The notes below the pieces were generated by a model that did not search any database, was not told the origin of the DNA, and saw only the letters and a program-made list of their open reading frames with translations. Positions 9,317-19,152 of a stretch of DNA of 64,000 nucleotides are shown here, piece after piece; the stretch's first letter is position 1; each line of letters starts with the position of its first letter. The stretch comes from Lachnospira pectinoschiza (GTDB lineage: Bacteria > Bacillota > Clostridia > Lachnospirales > Lachnospiraceae), in the NCBI RefSeq assembly GCF_900103815.1, contig NZ_FNHZ01000001.1, positions 819,715 through 883,714 of the forward strand, read 5' to 3'. Position numbers and translations under genes: made by a program.

Positions 9317-10708
9317 ATGGATTATTCAAAGGCAGCTAAACAGGTGCTTGACGGCGTTGGTGGAGCAAATAACGTCGTATCTGCTGCACATTGTGCAACA
9401 AGACTTCGTCTAGTAATTGCTGATAACAGCAAGCTAGACAAGAAAAAGATTGAGGATGCTGAAGGAGTTAAGGGTTGTTTTGAGGCCCAGGGTCAGCTTC
9501 AGGTTATTTTTGGAACAGGTATTGTAAATGATGTTTACGATGAGTTCATTAAGTTGTCAGGAACTAAGGCTAGTTCTAAGGAAGAGGTAAAAGAGGCCGC
9601 AGCTAAGAAACAGAACATTTTCCTAAGAGCTATTAAGACTTTAGGTGACATCTTCGTTCCTATTATTCCAGCAATCGTAGCAAGTGGTTTATTAAACGGT
9701 TTACTTGGAGGTCTATCAAGTGCTTTCCCAGAAATCGCTAACTCAGATTTCTATGCAATTATTAACCTTTTTGCAGGGGCTGCTCTTAGTATGTTACCTA
9801 TTCTTATTGCAGTTAGTGCAGCTAAGAAGTTTGGATGTAACGAATTCCTTGCAGCCGTTATTGGATTTATCATGATTCATCCAAACTTAACTAATGCTTG
9901 GTCAGTAGCTAGTATTGAGTCAGCTGGTGGAACAATTGATAAATGGTCTGTTTGGTTTGGTCTTTTTGATGTAAATCAGGTAGGTTATCAGGGACACGTA
10001 ATTCCAGTAATCATTGCAATTTTAATTATGTCTGTTATTGAGAAGAAGTTACATAAGATTGTACCAGCAATGCTTGATTTATTTGTAACTCCACTTGTAA
10101 CAGTTTTAGTAACAGGTTATTTAACACTTACAATTATTGGACCTATCTTCTCAACAGTAGAAGGTTGGGTATTAACAGGTGCTCAGACACTTATCGGCCT
10201 TCCATTTGGTATAGGCGGAATCTTAATTGGCGGTCTTTATGCAATCACAGTAGTTGCAGGTCTTCATCATATGTACAACATGATTGAAGCTGAGATGTGT
10301 TCTCTAGCAACTCCAATGAATACTTGGATGCCAATTGCTACAGCTGCTAACGTAGGTCAGGGTGCAGCAGCACTTGCTGTAGGTATTAAGTCAAAGAATA
10401 AGAAGATTAAGTCAATGGCTATGCCAGCTTCCTTCTCAGCTTTCCTTGGTATTACTGAACCAGCCATCTTTGGTGTTAATGTTAGATTTATGAAGCCATT
10501 TGTTGCAGGTTGTATTGGTGGTGCTGCAGGTGGATTTGTAGCAGCTATATCAGGAATTTATGCTAGTGCATACGGAATCACAGGTCTATTTGGTTTCCTT
10601 ATTACAACTAAGTTTGTAGTAGGCTATGCCTTAGTAATGCTTGTTTCCTTTGTAGTTTCTTTCATCTGCTCATGGATTTTATATAAGGATCCAGTAGAGG
10701 AAAACTAA
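9317..10708 (+). CDS. scrA: PTS sucrose-type transporter, EIIBC
   Basis: Residues 1-90 are an EIIB domain with the phosphocysteine in AAHCATRLRLV (Cys27). Residues about 105-455 form the EIIC membrane channel of the glucose/sucrose superfamily, including the GITEPAIFGV signature. There is no EIIA domain, so another EIIA must phosphorylate it, possibly that of the beta-glucoside EIIBCA encoded at 22,596. Together with the downstream GH32 hydrolase and fructokinase this is a sucrose uptake operon. RBS GGAGGT precedes the ATG. Confidence 0.92.
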   Translation: MDYSKAAKQVLDGVGGANNVVSAAHCATRLRLVIADNSKLDKKKIEDAEGVKGCFEAQGQLQVIFGTGIVNDVYDEFIKLSGTKASSKEEVKEAAAKKQNIFLRAIKTLGDIFVPIIPAIVASGLLNGLLGGLSSAFPEIANSDFYAIINLFAGAALSMLPILIAVSAAKKFGCNEFLAAVIGFIMIHPNLTNAWSVASIESAGGTIDKWSVWFGLFDVNQVGYQGHVIPVIIAILIMSVIEKKLHKIVPAMLDLFVTPLVTVLVTGYLTLTIIGPIFSTVEGWVLTGAQTLIGLPFGIGGILIGGLYAITVVAGLHHMYNMIEAEMCSLATPMNTWMPIATAANVGQGAAALAVGIKSKNKKIKSMAMPASFSAFLGITEPAIFGVNVRFMKPFVAGCIGGAAGGFVAAISGIYASAYGITGLFGFLITTKFVVGYALVMLVSFVVSFICSWILYKDPVEEN

Positions 10709-10726
10709 TATATATCATACTTACAA

Positions 10727-10757
10727 AAGGGGCTAATTTAAGAAAAGTTAGCCCCTT
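10727..10757 (+). terminator. Stem-loop between scrA and scrB
   Basis: A 10-bp perfect stem AAGGGGCTAA / TTAGCCCCTT is followed by a modest T run. It probably lowers read-through or stabilises the scrA message. Confidence 0.7.
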
Positions 10758-10788
10758 AAATTTTAGTTTAAACGGAGGATAAGAAAAT

Positions 10789-12168
10789 ATGTATAAACAC
10801 AAATATCATATAATGCCGCCAAAAGGCTGGTTAAACGACCCTAATGGCAGCTGCTATTATAAGGGCTTATATCACATTTTCTTTCAGTATAGTAAAGATG
10901 ATGTTAATGGCGGACTTAAAACTTGGGGCCACTACACTTCAAAGAACCTGGTGGATTTTGAATTTAAGGGAGAGGCAGTTTTCCCTGATTCAGAATGGGA
11001 TAAGGACGGGGCTTATTCAGGCACTGCCTTTATAGATGCTGGCACTTTAGAGCTTTTTTATACTGGAAATGTAAAGCATCCGGGTAACTACGATTACATA
11101 AACGAGGGCAGAGGCCACAATGTCTTATTTTTACAATCAGAGGATGGAATGCATTTTAATAATAAGACCTGTCTTTTAACTAATGCTGACTATCCGGATA
11201 ATATGAGTTGTCATGTTAGGGACCCTAAGATTTTTTATGAAAATGGACTCTACTATATGTTACTGGGTGCAAGAACGAGAGATAGTAAGGCTGCCTTTCT
11301 TTTATATGAATCTGCGGATAGAAAAAAATGGACATTGAATAAGTCTTTAATCTTAGATAATGACTTTGGATATATGTGGGAATGTCCTGACTTTTTTGAA
11401 TTAAATGGACATAAAGTACTATCCTTTTGTCCACAAGGTTTGGAGTCTAGTTTGGATAGATTTGCAAATGTATATCAGTCAGGATATATAATGAAAGATT
11501 TGAATAAATTAGACATCGTAAATAGAAATTGCGACGAACTTAAATCAGAAATAAAGTTGGAAGACTTTGTGGAATGGGATTTAGGCTTTGATTTTTATGC
11601 TCCTCAGACCTTTAAGGGAGAGGATGGAAACATTTACTTAATTGGCTGGGCAGGAGTACCAGATGCCCCTTATGGAAATGCACCTTCAATAGCGGAAGGT
11701 TGGCAGCATTCTATGACTTTAGTTAGACGTTTAAGTTTTAAGAATAATAAGATTTATCAGGAGCCTGTAATTGGTGATATACAGGATAAGTTTGAAGAAA
11801 TAAAGGTAACTAAATTAGAAAATAATGAAAGCTTAGTAAAGACTAATCTTTATGCAAATATTGAGATAGAAGCGGATAAGGATTTATCTGTGGAATTTAA
11901 CAAAGACCTTAAAATCTCTTATAATAGTGAGGCTAAGGAACTTCTTATGGAATATTTTAATGATACGGGAGATGGTAGAGATAAAAGAAAGGCGAAACTA
12001 GATAGCCTTGAGAATCTATCAATCTTTATGGATGGCTGTATCCTTGAAGTATATGCAAATTCAGGGGAAGTGGTTATGACTACAAGATATTATCCTTTAA
12101 AGAAGGAAATTGATATTAAAATTATTAATGAAAAAAATGTATGTGCTAGAGCTTATAAAGAGAATTAA
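10789..12168 (+). CDS. scrB: Sucrose-6-phosphate hydrolase (GH32)
   Basis: It cleaves imported sucrose-6-phosphate to glucose-6-phosphate and fructose. The GH32 active-site motifs are all visible: WLNDPNG with the nucleophile Asp (about residue 17), RDPK (about 145) and the acid/base Glu in WECPDFF (about 198-204). No signal peptide is present, which fits an intracellular enzyme acting on a phosphosugar rather than a secreted invertase. The 459-residue length is normal. RBS GGAGG lies upstream of ATG 10789. Confidence 0.93.
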   Translation: MYKHKYHIMPPKGWLNDPNGSCYYKGLYHIFFQYSKDDVNGGLKTWGHYTSKNLVDFEFKGEAVFPDSEWDKDGAYSGTAFIDAGTLELFYTGNVKHPGNYDYINEGRGHNVLFLQSEDGMHFNNKTCLLTNADYPDNMSCHVRDPKIFYENGLYYMLLGARTRDSKAAFLLYESADRKKWTLNKSLILDNDFGYMWECPDFFELNGHKVLSFCPQGLESSLDRFANVYQSGYIMKDLNKLDIVNRNCDELKSEIKLEDFVEWDLGFDFYAPQTFKGEDGNIYLIGWAGVPDAPYGNAPSIAEGWQHSMTLVRRLSFKNNKIYQEPVIGDIQDKFEEIKVTKLENNESLVKTNLYANIEIEADKDLSVEFNKDLKISYNSEAKELLMEYFNDTGDGRDKRKAKLDSLENLSIFMDGCILEVYANSGEVVMTTRYYPLKKEIDIKIINEKNVCARAYKEN

Positions 12169-12225
12169 TTATTATAAGAATCTGGCAAGGATTAATTAAA
12201 AGAAAATGTGAAAGTGAGATTAAAA

Positions 12226-13203
12226 ATGAAGAAATTACTTGCAATTGGTGAAGCCCTTATAGATTTTATTCCGGGAGATGTGGGAAAGGCTATTAGTGAA
12301 GTTAGCTCTTTTAACCCTAAGGTAGGTGGCGCACCTGCTAATGTGTGTGGCTGCTTTAAAAAGCTTGGTGGAGAATCAGCAATGATTACTCAGGTAGGCG
12401 ATGATGCCTTTGGAGATAAGATTGTAAATGAGCTTGCTAGCTTTGGTATTGATACAAGCACAATTAAGAGAACTAACAAAGCTACAACTTCTCTAGCTTT
12501 CGTTGCCCTAAAGGAAGATGGCAATAGAGAGTTTGCCTTCTTTAGAAAGCCGGGAGCAGATATGCTCTATGAGGCAGACTATTTAGAAGAGGAAGTTTTT
12601 AAGGATAATTTTGGCCTACATTTTTGTTCCGTAGACCTTGGAAATTTCCCAATGAAGGAAGCTCACAAAAAGGCTATAAAGCTTGCAAGAGACAATGGGG
12701 GCCTTATTAGCTTTGATCCTAATTTGAGATTTAACCTTTGGGATAGTAAGGAAGAACTATATAAGGCGGTTTGGGAGTTTATTCCTGAGGCGGATATTTT
12801 AAAAATTTCTGATGAAGAGATTGACTTTATTGCAGGTACAGACAGTATTGAAGAGGCTCTTCCAAAGCTTATGCAGGGGAATGTAAAACTTGTGATTTAC
12901 ACAACAGGTTCAAAGGGAGCTTACGCATTTTCAAAGGAACACAAGGCCTTTAGTAAGGCAACAAGCCACAAGGCAGCTGATACAACTGGGGCAGGAGATG
13001 GTTTTATTGGCGCCTTCCTTAATAGACTTGCTATGGATAATGTCAAAAGAGAGGACTTAGAAAGTCTAGATTCTAGCCGCCTTCAGGCTTATCTTGATTT
13101 TGCAAATGTATGCTGCGGCCTTAGTGTTACAAGAAAGGGCGCAATAGCTTCATATCCAACTGAGGCAGAAATTCTAGAAGAGATGAAAAACTACAAAAAT
13201 TAA
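12226..13203 (+). CDS. scrK: Fructokinase, PfkB family
   Basis: It phosphorylates the fructose released by ScrB. It is a ribokinase-fold sugar kinase: the N-terminus MKKLLAIGEALIDF and glycine motif GGAPANV bind sugar, and DTTGAGDGFIGAF near residue 258 holds the catalytic Asp and anion hole. I choose ATG 12226 over the GTG at 12208 because family members begin at this point. The 3' end is followed by 113 bp to the next gene. Confidence 0.9.
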   Translation: MKKLLAIGEALIDFIPGDVGKAISEVSSFNPKVGGAPANVCGCFKKLGGESAMITQVGDDAFGDKIVNELASFGIDTSTIKRTNKATTSLAFVALKEDGNREFAFFRKPGADMLYEADYLEEEVFKDNFGLHFCSVDLGNFPMKEAHKKAIKLARDNGGLISFDPNLRFNLWDSKEELYKAVWEFIPEADILKISDEEIDFIAGTDSIEEALPKLMQGNVKLVIYTTGSKGAYAFSKEHKAFSKATSHKAADTTGAGDGFIGAFLNRLAMDNVKREDLESLDSSRLQAYLDFANVCCGLSVTRKGAIASYPTEAEILEEMKNYKN

Positions 13204-13316
13204 AGCTATCAACTCCTATCTTTTATTTACAAAAAAAGCTACATAATTTATAATAAACAAGAATTTTTATTGATTAAGAATTTGGGTCTGACAATAAAAG
13301 CTAGGAGGAAGAGTAA

Positions 13317-14528
13317 ATGAGCAAGATTAAAATGACAACTCCATTAGTTGAAATGGATGGAGATGAGATGACAAGAGTTTTATGGAAGTTGATTAAGGAT
13401 GAGTTACTTAACCCTTTCGTAGAGCTAAATACAGAGTACTATGATTTAGGATTAGTTCATCGTAATGAAACTAACGATCAGGTTACAGTAGATTCAGCAG
13501 AGGCAACTAAGAGATTAGGTGTTGCTGTTAAATGTGCTACAATCACTCCTAACGCAGCCAGAGTTAAGGAATACGACCTTAAGGAGATGTATAAGAGTCC
13601 TAATGGTACAATTAGAGCTATGCTTGATGGTACTGTTTTTAGAGCTCCTATTATTGTAAAGGGCATTGAGCCATACGTTAAGAACTGGAAGAAGCCTATT
13701 ACAATTGCTAGACATGCTTATGGTGATGTTTACAGAGCTTCAGAGATGAAGGTGGCTGGCCCTGGTAAGGCAGAGCTTGTATTTACTGATGAGCAGGGTA
13801 ATGAGCAGAGAGAATTAATTCATAACTTTAAGAGCGCAGGAATCCTTCAGGGTATGCACAATATTGAAGACTCAATTGAAAGTTTTGCTAGAAGTTGCTT
13901 TAACTACGCACTTGATACAAAGCAGGATTTATGGTTTGCAACAAAGGATACAATTTCTAAGAAGTATGACCATACATTTAAGGATATTTTCCAGGATATT
14001 TATGATAAGGAATATGCTGATAAGTTTAAGGCAGCAGGAATCGAATATTTCTACACACTTATTGATGATGCTGTAGCAAGAGTTATTCGTTCTGAAGGCG
14101 GTTATATCTGGGCATGTAAAAACTACGATGGTGATGTTATGTCAGATATGGTTGCAACTGCATTTGGTTCATTATCAATGATGACAAGCGTACTTGCTTC
14201 ACCTCATGGTTACTATGAATATGAAGCAGCACACGGAACAGTTCAGAGACATTATTATAAGCACCTTAAGGGTGAGGAAACATCCACAAATCCTATTGCA
14301 ACAATCTTTGCTTGGAGCGGCGCTCTAAGAAAGAGAGGCGAGTTAGATAACTTAGCTGATCTTTGTGATTTCGCTGATAAGCTTGAGAAGGCTTGTATTA
14401 AGACAGTTGAAGATGGAAAGATGACAAAGGATTTAGCTTTAATTACAACTAATCCTAATCCAACAACACTTAATACACAGGACTTCATTTCTGCTGTAAG
14501 AGAGACACTTGAAGGTCTTTTAGCTTAA
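13317..14528 (+). CDS. icd: NADP-dependent isocitrate dehydrogenase, eukaryote-like type
   Basis: It decarboxylates isocitrate to 2-oxoglutarate. The sequence follows the dimeric eukaryotic-type subfamily: start [18 protein letters not shown], substrate loop [16 protein letters not shown] (about residues 95-110) and [11 protein letters not shown], not the E. coli Icd pattern. The length of 403 is typical. It has its own RBS (AGGAGGA) and terminator. No aconitase or citrate synthase is adjacent. Confidence 0.93.
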   Translation: MSKIKMTTPLVEMDGDEMTRVLWKLIKDELLNPFVELNTEYYDLGLVHRNETNDQVTVDSAEATKRLGVAVKCATITPNAARVKEYDLKEMYKSPNGTIRAMLDGTVFRAPIIVKGIEPYVKNWKKPITIARHAYGDVYRASEMKVAGPGKAELVFTDEQGNEQRELIHNFKSAGILQGMHNIEDSIESFARSCFNYALDTKQDLWFATKDTISKKYDHTFKDIFQDIYDKEYADKFKAAGIEYFYTLIDDAVARVIRSEGGYIWACKNYDGDVMSDMVATAFGSLSMMTSVLASPHGYYEYEAAHGTVQRHYYKHLKGEETSTNPIATIFAWSGALRKRGELDNLADLCDFADKLEKACIKTVEDGKMTKDLALITTNPNPTTLNTQDFISAVRETLEGLLA

Positions 14529-14538
14529 GATTATTTTG

Positions 14539-14574
14539 CAGGGTATAGGAAAATGAATTGCTATACCCTGTTTT
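14539..14574 (+). terminator. icd terminator
   Basis: The stem CAGGGTATAG / CTATACCCTG has a 12-nt loop and is followed by TTTTA. Confidence 0.85.
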
Positions 14575-14708
14575 ATTGCGATTCTAGGGCAAGTATTGTA
14601 ATATTTATATAGAAGTAATATAATTTACTTTTGGTATAAATTACGAAGTTTTCATGATAAAATTCATATTATACATTAGATAAAATCGAGGGAAATTAAG
14701 GAGAGAGT

Positions 14709-15317
14709 ATGATTCATTCAATTTTAAACTTTACATTTAGAGGCATGGACATTAATCAGTTAGTGATTTGGTTTTTTATTTACAGTTTCCTTGGCTGGTG
14801 CATGGAATGCGTAGTTATTAGACACCAATTAGGATATTGGGAGAATAGAGGCTTTGCAAAGTCTCCATTCTGTATTATCTATGGTTTCGGTTTATTCTTT
14901 GCATTTATTTTATTTAGACCAATTGAGCATAATTTCTTTGCACTTTATATTGCAGGAGCAATTTGTGCAACTGCCTTTGAGTTCTTAACAGCACAGGTTA
15001 TGTTAAAGTTATTTGGCGAAGTTTGGTGGAATTATGATCATTTAAGATTTAACTATAAAGGTATTATTTGTCTACAATCAACTATTGGATGGGGCTTTGT
15101 AGCTGTATTTGTGTTTGGTGCAGTTAATAGACTTGTTCAGAATATTGTTTTCTCCATCAACCATAAGGTGGCAGTGGCAATATCAATTCTTTTAATTGTA
15201 GTTTACCTTGTAGATTTTACATACCATTTTTCAATGAGAATAATTCAAAATGAATCAATGAAAGAATTCAATTCAAAAGCACGAAACACAGTGAAAGAAT
15301 TTTTTAGAATAGGTTAG
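14709..15317 (+). CDS. CmpB-like (putative ABC transporter permease family) membrane protein
   Basis: The 202-residue protein has about five hydrophobic segments and the family pattern FFIYSFLGWCMECV near the N-terminus, with GFAKSPFCIIYGFG after the first helix. This is the family usually annotated as putative ABC transporter permease (PF06541), though no ATPase partner is encoded nearby and the function is not established. It precedes the membrane GDPD gene by 9 bp, so the two form an operon. Confidence 0.8.
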   Translation: MIHSILNFTFRGMDINQLVIWFFIYSFLGWCMECVVIRHQLGYWENRGFAKSPFCIIYGFGLFFAFILFRPIEHNFFALYIAGAICATAFEFLTAQVMLKLFGEVWWNYDHLRFNYKGIICLQSTIGWGFVAVFVFGAVNRLVQNIVFSINHKVAVAISILLIVVYLVDFTYHFSMRIIQNESMKEFNSKARNTVKEFFRIG

Positions 15318-15326
15318 TATTGAAAT

Positions 15327-17135
15327 ATGATTGAAGGCATAAAAGAAAATTGGGGATTATTTAAAAGAAGCGGTAGAAACATAATAAAATTTGAGCTAGC
15401 ATACAAATTAGCTGCAATAGCCATTACAGTACCTTTGTTGGTTTTAATCTTAAATCTAGGGATGAAGATTGCCAACATTAGATATTTAACTAATGGCTAT
15501 ATAATTAAGGCGCTGACTAACCCTTTTGTTATTATGCTTATTATTCTTGCAATATGCTTAATAGTTACATATTGTATCTTTGAAATGTCGTATTTAGTAG
15601 TAGCATTTGAAACAAGTAGAAGAGGATATGAGGCTTCAGTTAAGGATTGCTTATACAATTCTTATAAGAGATTAAAGAACAACTTTAAGCTAAAGCACTT
15701 TCCTCTTTTCTTTGTTTATTTGTTAGCTATTAGTTTTGTCAATGTAGTAGTCTTTATCAATATGATTTTTACTGAGACTAATTCTACATTATTTAAGATT
15801 TATGTCATTAATAATAAGTGGTGGGTAAAGCTAATTATTGTCTTGGTTTTACTAGCAATTTATGCATTAATAATATCAGGTATCTTCACAGCTAATATCC
15901 ATATATTAGAAGAAAAGAAGTTTTCAACTAGTTACAAATTAAGTTGCAAGATAGTAAGAAAGCATATTTTCAAGGTTTTGGCAAATGTATTAGTCTATAA
16001 CCTTTTAGTAGCTCTTGCTTTGTTATTAATTTATATTGTAATTACATTTGTTCTAGTATTAGGCGTTAAGATATTAGATATGGCTTATCTTGGTAGTACC
16101 ATGTATTTATCAGTATTAAGAACCATCAAGGTTATATTTAATGTTTTATGGATGCTAATTTCCATTCCAGCTTCCTTTACTATGATTTCTAACATGTATT
16201 ATAGTTTTGTGGATTCTGATTATATTAATTTTGACTACGTGGATATTGAAGAAGGTTCTGATAGAAAGAATGAACTTATCTATCGAATTATTCTTGCTAG
16301 TTCAACAATACTTTGCATTCTCTATGTGGCATTGTCCTTTAATGATAATCCATTTGAGAGGGTGGCTATTTTCCATGAAACACAGGTTACTGCCCACAGA
16401 GGGGACTCTAATAAGGCACCGGAGAATACGCTATCCGCCTTTTCGGCAGCTATTGATGACATGGCGGATTGTATCGAGCTAGATATTCAGATGACAAGTG
16501 ACGGAGTCCTTGTGGTAATGCATGATAGCTCTCTTTATAGGACAACTGGTCTTAATAAAAATGTTAGCGAGGTAACCTACGAAGAAATCCAACAGCTAGA
16601 TGCTGGCTCCTGGTTTTCTGAGGAATTTGCAGGAGAGAAGGTACCAACTCTAGAAGAGGTATTGCAGTTAGTTCAAGGAAAGATTGATCTTAATATTGAA
16701 ATTAAGACTAATAATACAAGATATGAGATAGCACAGCAGTTAGTAGAATTACTTGAAAAATATAACATGGTCAATCGAAGTGTTGTAACTTCCTTTGATT
16801 ATGCTTCTCTTCAGGCAGTTAAGTCCTTTAATGAAGATGTGCAGGTAGGTTATATTCTTTCTATGGCCTATGGGGATTTCTACAATATGGATGATGTGGA
16901 TTTCTTTAGTGTAAATGCATCTTTCCTTTCAAAGAGAACAGTGGATGCTATTCATAATTCAGGTAAGATGGTTTATGCTTGGACAGTTAATTCAAGCTCT
17001 TCTGTAGTTAACTTAACTAACAAGGGCGTTGACTGCATTATTACAGATGATCCTGTAATGGCTAAGGAAGCGGTATATTCAAGAGATACCTCGGATACCA
17101 TTTTAAGTATGATAAAGTATGTATTTAATTCTTAG
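15327..17135 (+). CDS. Glycerophosphodiester phosphodiesterase with N-terminal membrane domain
   Basis: Residues about 1-340 contain several membrane helices of the GPDPase_memb type. Residues about 350-590 are the catalytic TIM barrel with HRGDSNKAPENT, the metal-binding ELDIQ and MHD motifs, and TDDP near the end. It would hydrolyse glycerophosphodiesters from phospholipids or teichoic-type polymers at the membrane. The ribosome site is weak, suggesting coupling to the CmpB-like gene 9 bp upstream. Confidence 0.9.
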   Translation: MIEGIKENWGLFKRSGRNIIKFELAYKLAAIAITVPLLVLILNLGMKIANIRYLTNGYIIKALTNPFVIMLIILAICLIVTYCIFEMSYLVVAFETSRRGYEASVKDCLYNSYKRLKNNFKLKHFPLFFVYLLAISFVNVVVFINMIFTETNSTLFKIYVINNKWWVKLIIVLVLLAIYALIISGIFTANIHILEEKKFSTSYKLSCKIVRKHIFKVLANVLVYNLLVALALLLIYIVITFVLVLGVKILDMAYLGSTMYLSVLRTIKVIFNVLWMLISIPASFTMISNMYYSFVDSDYINFDYVDIEEGSDRKNELIYRIILASSTILCILYVALSFNDNPFERVAIFHETQVTAHRGDSNKAPENTLSAFSAAIDDMADCIELDIQMTSDGVLVVMHDSSLYRTTGLNKNVSEVTYEEIQQLDAGSWFSEEFAGEKVPTLEEVLQLVQGKIDLNIEIKTNNTRYEIAQQLVELLEKYNMVNRSVVTSFDYASLQAVKSFNEDVQVGYILSMAYGDFYNMDDVDFFSVNASFLSKRTVDAIHNSGKMVYAWTVNSSSSVVNLTNKGVDCIITDDPVMAKEAVYSRDTSDTILSMIKYVFNS

Positions 17136-17210
17136 CAAAATTAAGATTTGATACATTTTCATAAAAAAGTCTTGTAAGAGACTTTAATAATAATAGAATT
17201 GAGGTTTTGT

Positions 17211-18452
17211 ATGGCTTTATATGATACAGACGAAGAAATTGAAAGAGTTATATTAGTGGGGGTTGAGCTAAATCCTAAGGATGATGTAGAGATGTCCTTA
17301 AATGAGTTATCAGAACTTGCAAAGACTGCAGGGGCTGTGACAGTGGGAAAGATGATTCAGCCAAGAGATTATTTCCATCCAGCTACTTATATAGGTAAGG
17401 GAAAGCTTGATGAGCTTAGAGCTTACATTGCAGAGACAGATGCAACGGGCATTATTTGTGATGATGAGCTAAGTCCAGCCCAGCTTCGTAATCTAGAAGA
17501 TGAGTTAAACACTAAGGTTATGGATAGAACTATGGTTATCCTAGATATATTTGCAAGCCGCGCCACAACTAGTGAAGGTAAGATTCAGGTGGAGATGGCA
17601 CAGCTTAAGTATCGTTCAACTCGTCTTTCAGGCCTAGGTACATCCCTATCAAGACTTGGTGGCGGTATCGGTACAAGAGGCCCTGGTGAGAAGAAGATTG
17701 AGACAGATAGACGACTTATTAGAGATAGAATTACTAAGTTATCAAGGGATTTAGATGAGATTAAGTCCCATAGAGAGGTGCAAAGAAGTAAGAGAGATAA
17801 TACCTCAACTCCTGTGGCTGCTATTGTTGGCTACACAAACGCAGGTAAATCAACACTTCTTAATAAGCTTACTAAGGCAAATGTATTGTCGGAGGATAAG
17901 CTTTTTGCAACCCTTGATCCAACAACAAGAGAACTAGAACTTCTAAATAAAGAGAAGGTCCTTCTTACAGATACAGTTGGATTTATTAGAAAGCTTCCAC
18001 ATCATTTAATAGAAGCTTTTAGAAGTACACTTGAAGAAGCAAAATATGCAGACATAATCGTGCATGTAGTGGACGCTTCTAATGAAGATTATGAAAGACA
18101 TATGCAAACTGTTTATGAGACTCTAGAGGAATTAGAGGTTAAAGATAAGAAGATTATCACTCTTATTAATAAGGTGGATAAATTTGAAGAGGCCCCTGTT
18201 ATTAAGGATGTTAAGGCTAATTATTGCATAAATTATTCTAATAAGGCTGGAATCGGTGAAGAAGAATTCCTAAAGGCCTTAGAAGAGATAATTATGGAAT
18301 CTAGAGTTTATATCGAGAGAACATTTGCATATTCAGAAGCTGGCAAGATACAGCAAATTAGAGAGTTTGGACAGCTCCTTGAAGAAGAATATGTTCAAGA
18401 CGGTATAAAGGTTAAGGCATATGTCCCAAGAGAAATTGAAGGGAGATTATAG
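17211..18452 (+). CDS. hflX: GTPase HflX
   Basis: A ribosome-associated GTPase that splits stalled or stress-inactivated ribosomes. The N-terminal HflX domain carries GTRGPGEKKIETDRR (about residues 156-170). The G domain has the P-loop GYTNAGKST, DTVGF and NKVD. I start at ATG 17211, six bases after GAGG, instead of the TTG at 17199. Length is 413. The folA start lies 2 bp after its stop, giving a tight operon. Confidence 0.94.
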   Translation: MALYDTDEEIERVILVGVELNPKDDVEMSLNELSELAKTAGAVTVGKMIQPRDYFHPATYIGKGKLDELRAYIAETDATGIICDDELSPAQLRNLEDELNTKVMDRTMVILDIFASRATTSEGKIQVEMAQLKYRSTRLSGLGTSLSRLGGGIGTRGPGEKKIETDRRLIRDRITKLSRDLDEIKSHREVQRSKRDNTSTPVAAIVGYTNAGKSTLLNKLTKANVLSEDKLFATLDPTTRELELLNKEKVLLTDTVGFIRKLPHHLIEAFRSTLEEAKYADIIVHVVDASNEDYERHMQTVYETLEELEVKDKKIITLINKVDKFEEAPVIKDVKANYCINYSNKAGIGEEEFLKALEEIIMESRVYIERTFAYSEAGKIQQIREFGQLLEEEYVQDGIKVKAYVPREIEGRL

Positions 18453-18454
18453 AT

Positions 18455-18943
18455 ATGAACTTAATTGCAGCAGTAGATAATAACTGGGCTATTGGCAAGA
18501 ATGGAAGATTGCTTGTAAGTATTCCAGAGGATATGAAACTATTTAGAGAAGAGACTACAGGTAAGGTTGTGGTTATGGGGCGTAAAACTTTTGATAGTCT
18601 ACCTAATAACTCAGCCCTTATTAATAGAACAAACATCGTTATTACAAGGGATAAGAACTTTAAGAATAAGGATTGCATCGTGGTGCATAGCCTTGAAGAA
18701 CTTCTTGAAGAGCTTAAGAAATACGATAGTAAGGATGTCTATATTATTGGGGGTGGCATGCTTTATAAGGAGATGTTAGCTTACTGTGATACTGCACATA
18801 TTACAAAAATCGACTATGAATATGAGGCAGATACACATTTTCCTAATTTAGACAAGGATCCTGAATGGAAAATCACAGCTAATAGCGAAGAACATACATT
18901 TTTTGACATTTGTTATGAATTTATACAATATCAAAGAGTATAG
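18455..18943 (+). CDS. folA: Dihydrofolate reductase
   Basis: It reduces dihydrofolate to tetrahydrofolate with NADPH. The 162-residue protein has the family landmarks MNLIAAVDNNWAIGKNG (Met20-loop region), GRKTFDSLP (NADPH binding) and IIGGGMLY. The start at 18455 is nearly contiguous with hflX. Most organisms with only ThyX can dispense with FolA; here a ThyX gene lies 7 kb away, so both occur in one genome. Confidence 0.95.
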   Translation: MNLIAAVDNNWAIGKNGRLLVSIPEDMKLFREETTGKVVVMGRKTFDSLPNNSALINRTNIVITRDKNFKNKDCIVVHSLEELLEELKKYDSKDVYIIGGGMLYKEMLAYCDTAHITKIDYEYEADTHFPNLDKDPEWKITANSEEHTFFDICYEFIQYQRV

Positions 18944-18954
18944 ATAAACACTAT

Positions 18955-19001
18955 AAGAGGCAATAAACGTGCGAAATCGTATACGTTTACTGCCTCTTTT
19001 A
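18955..19001 (+). terminator. hflX-folA operon terminator
   Basis: A long stem AAGAGGCA-x-TAAACGT / ACGTTTA-x-TGCCTCTT has a 12-nt loop and a T tract. Confidence 0.88.
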
Positions 19002-19152
19002 TATATAAAGTATGGTTGAAATGATATCAATAATTTGATAATATAAACAACGTGATAAAGATTAGACAAAGTCATATCACTAAAGAAAGGAAACTGATTA
19101 ATAATATACAAGTTTCCTGAAAGAAAAAATATGTTTAAAAGGGAGAGATTTT

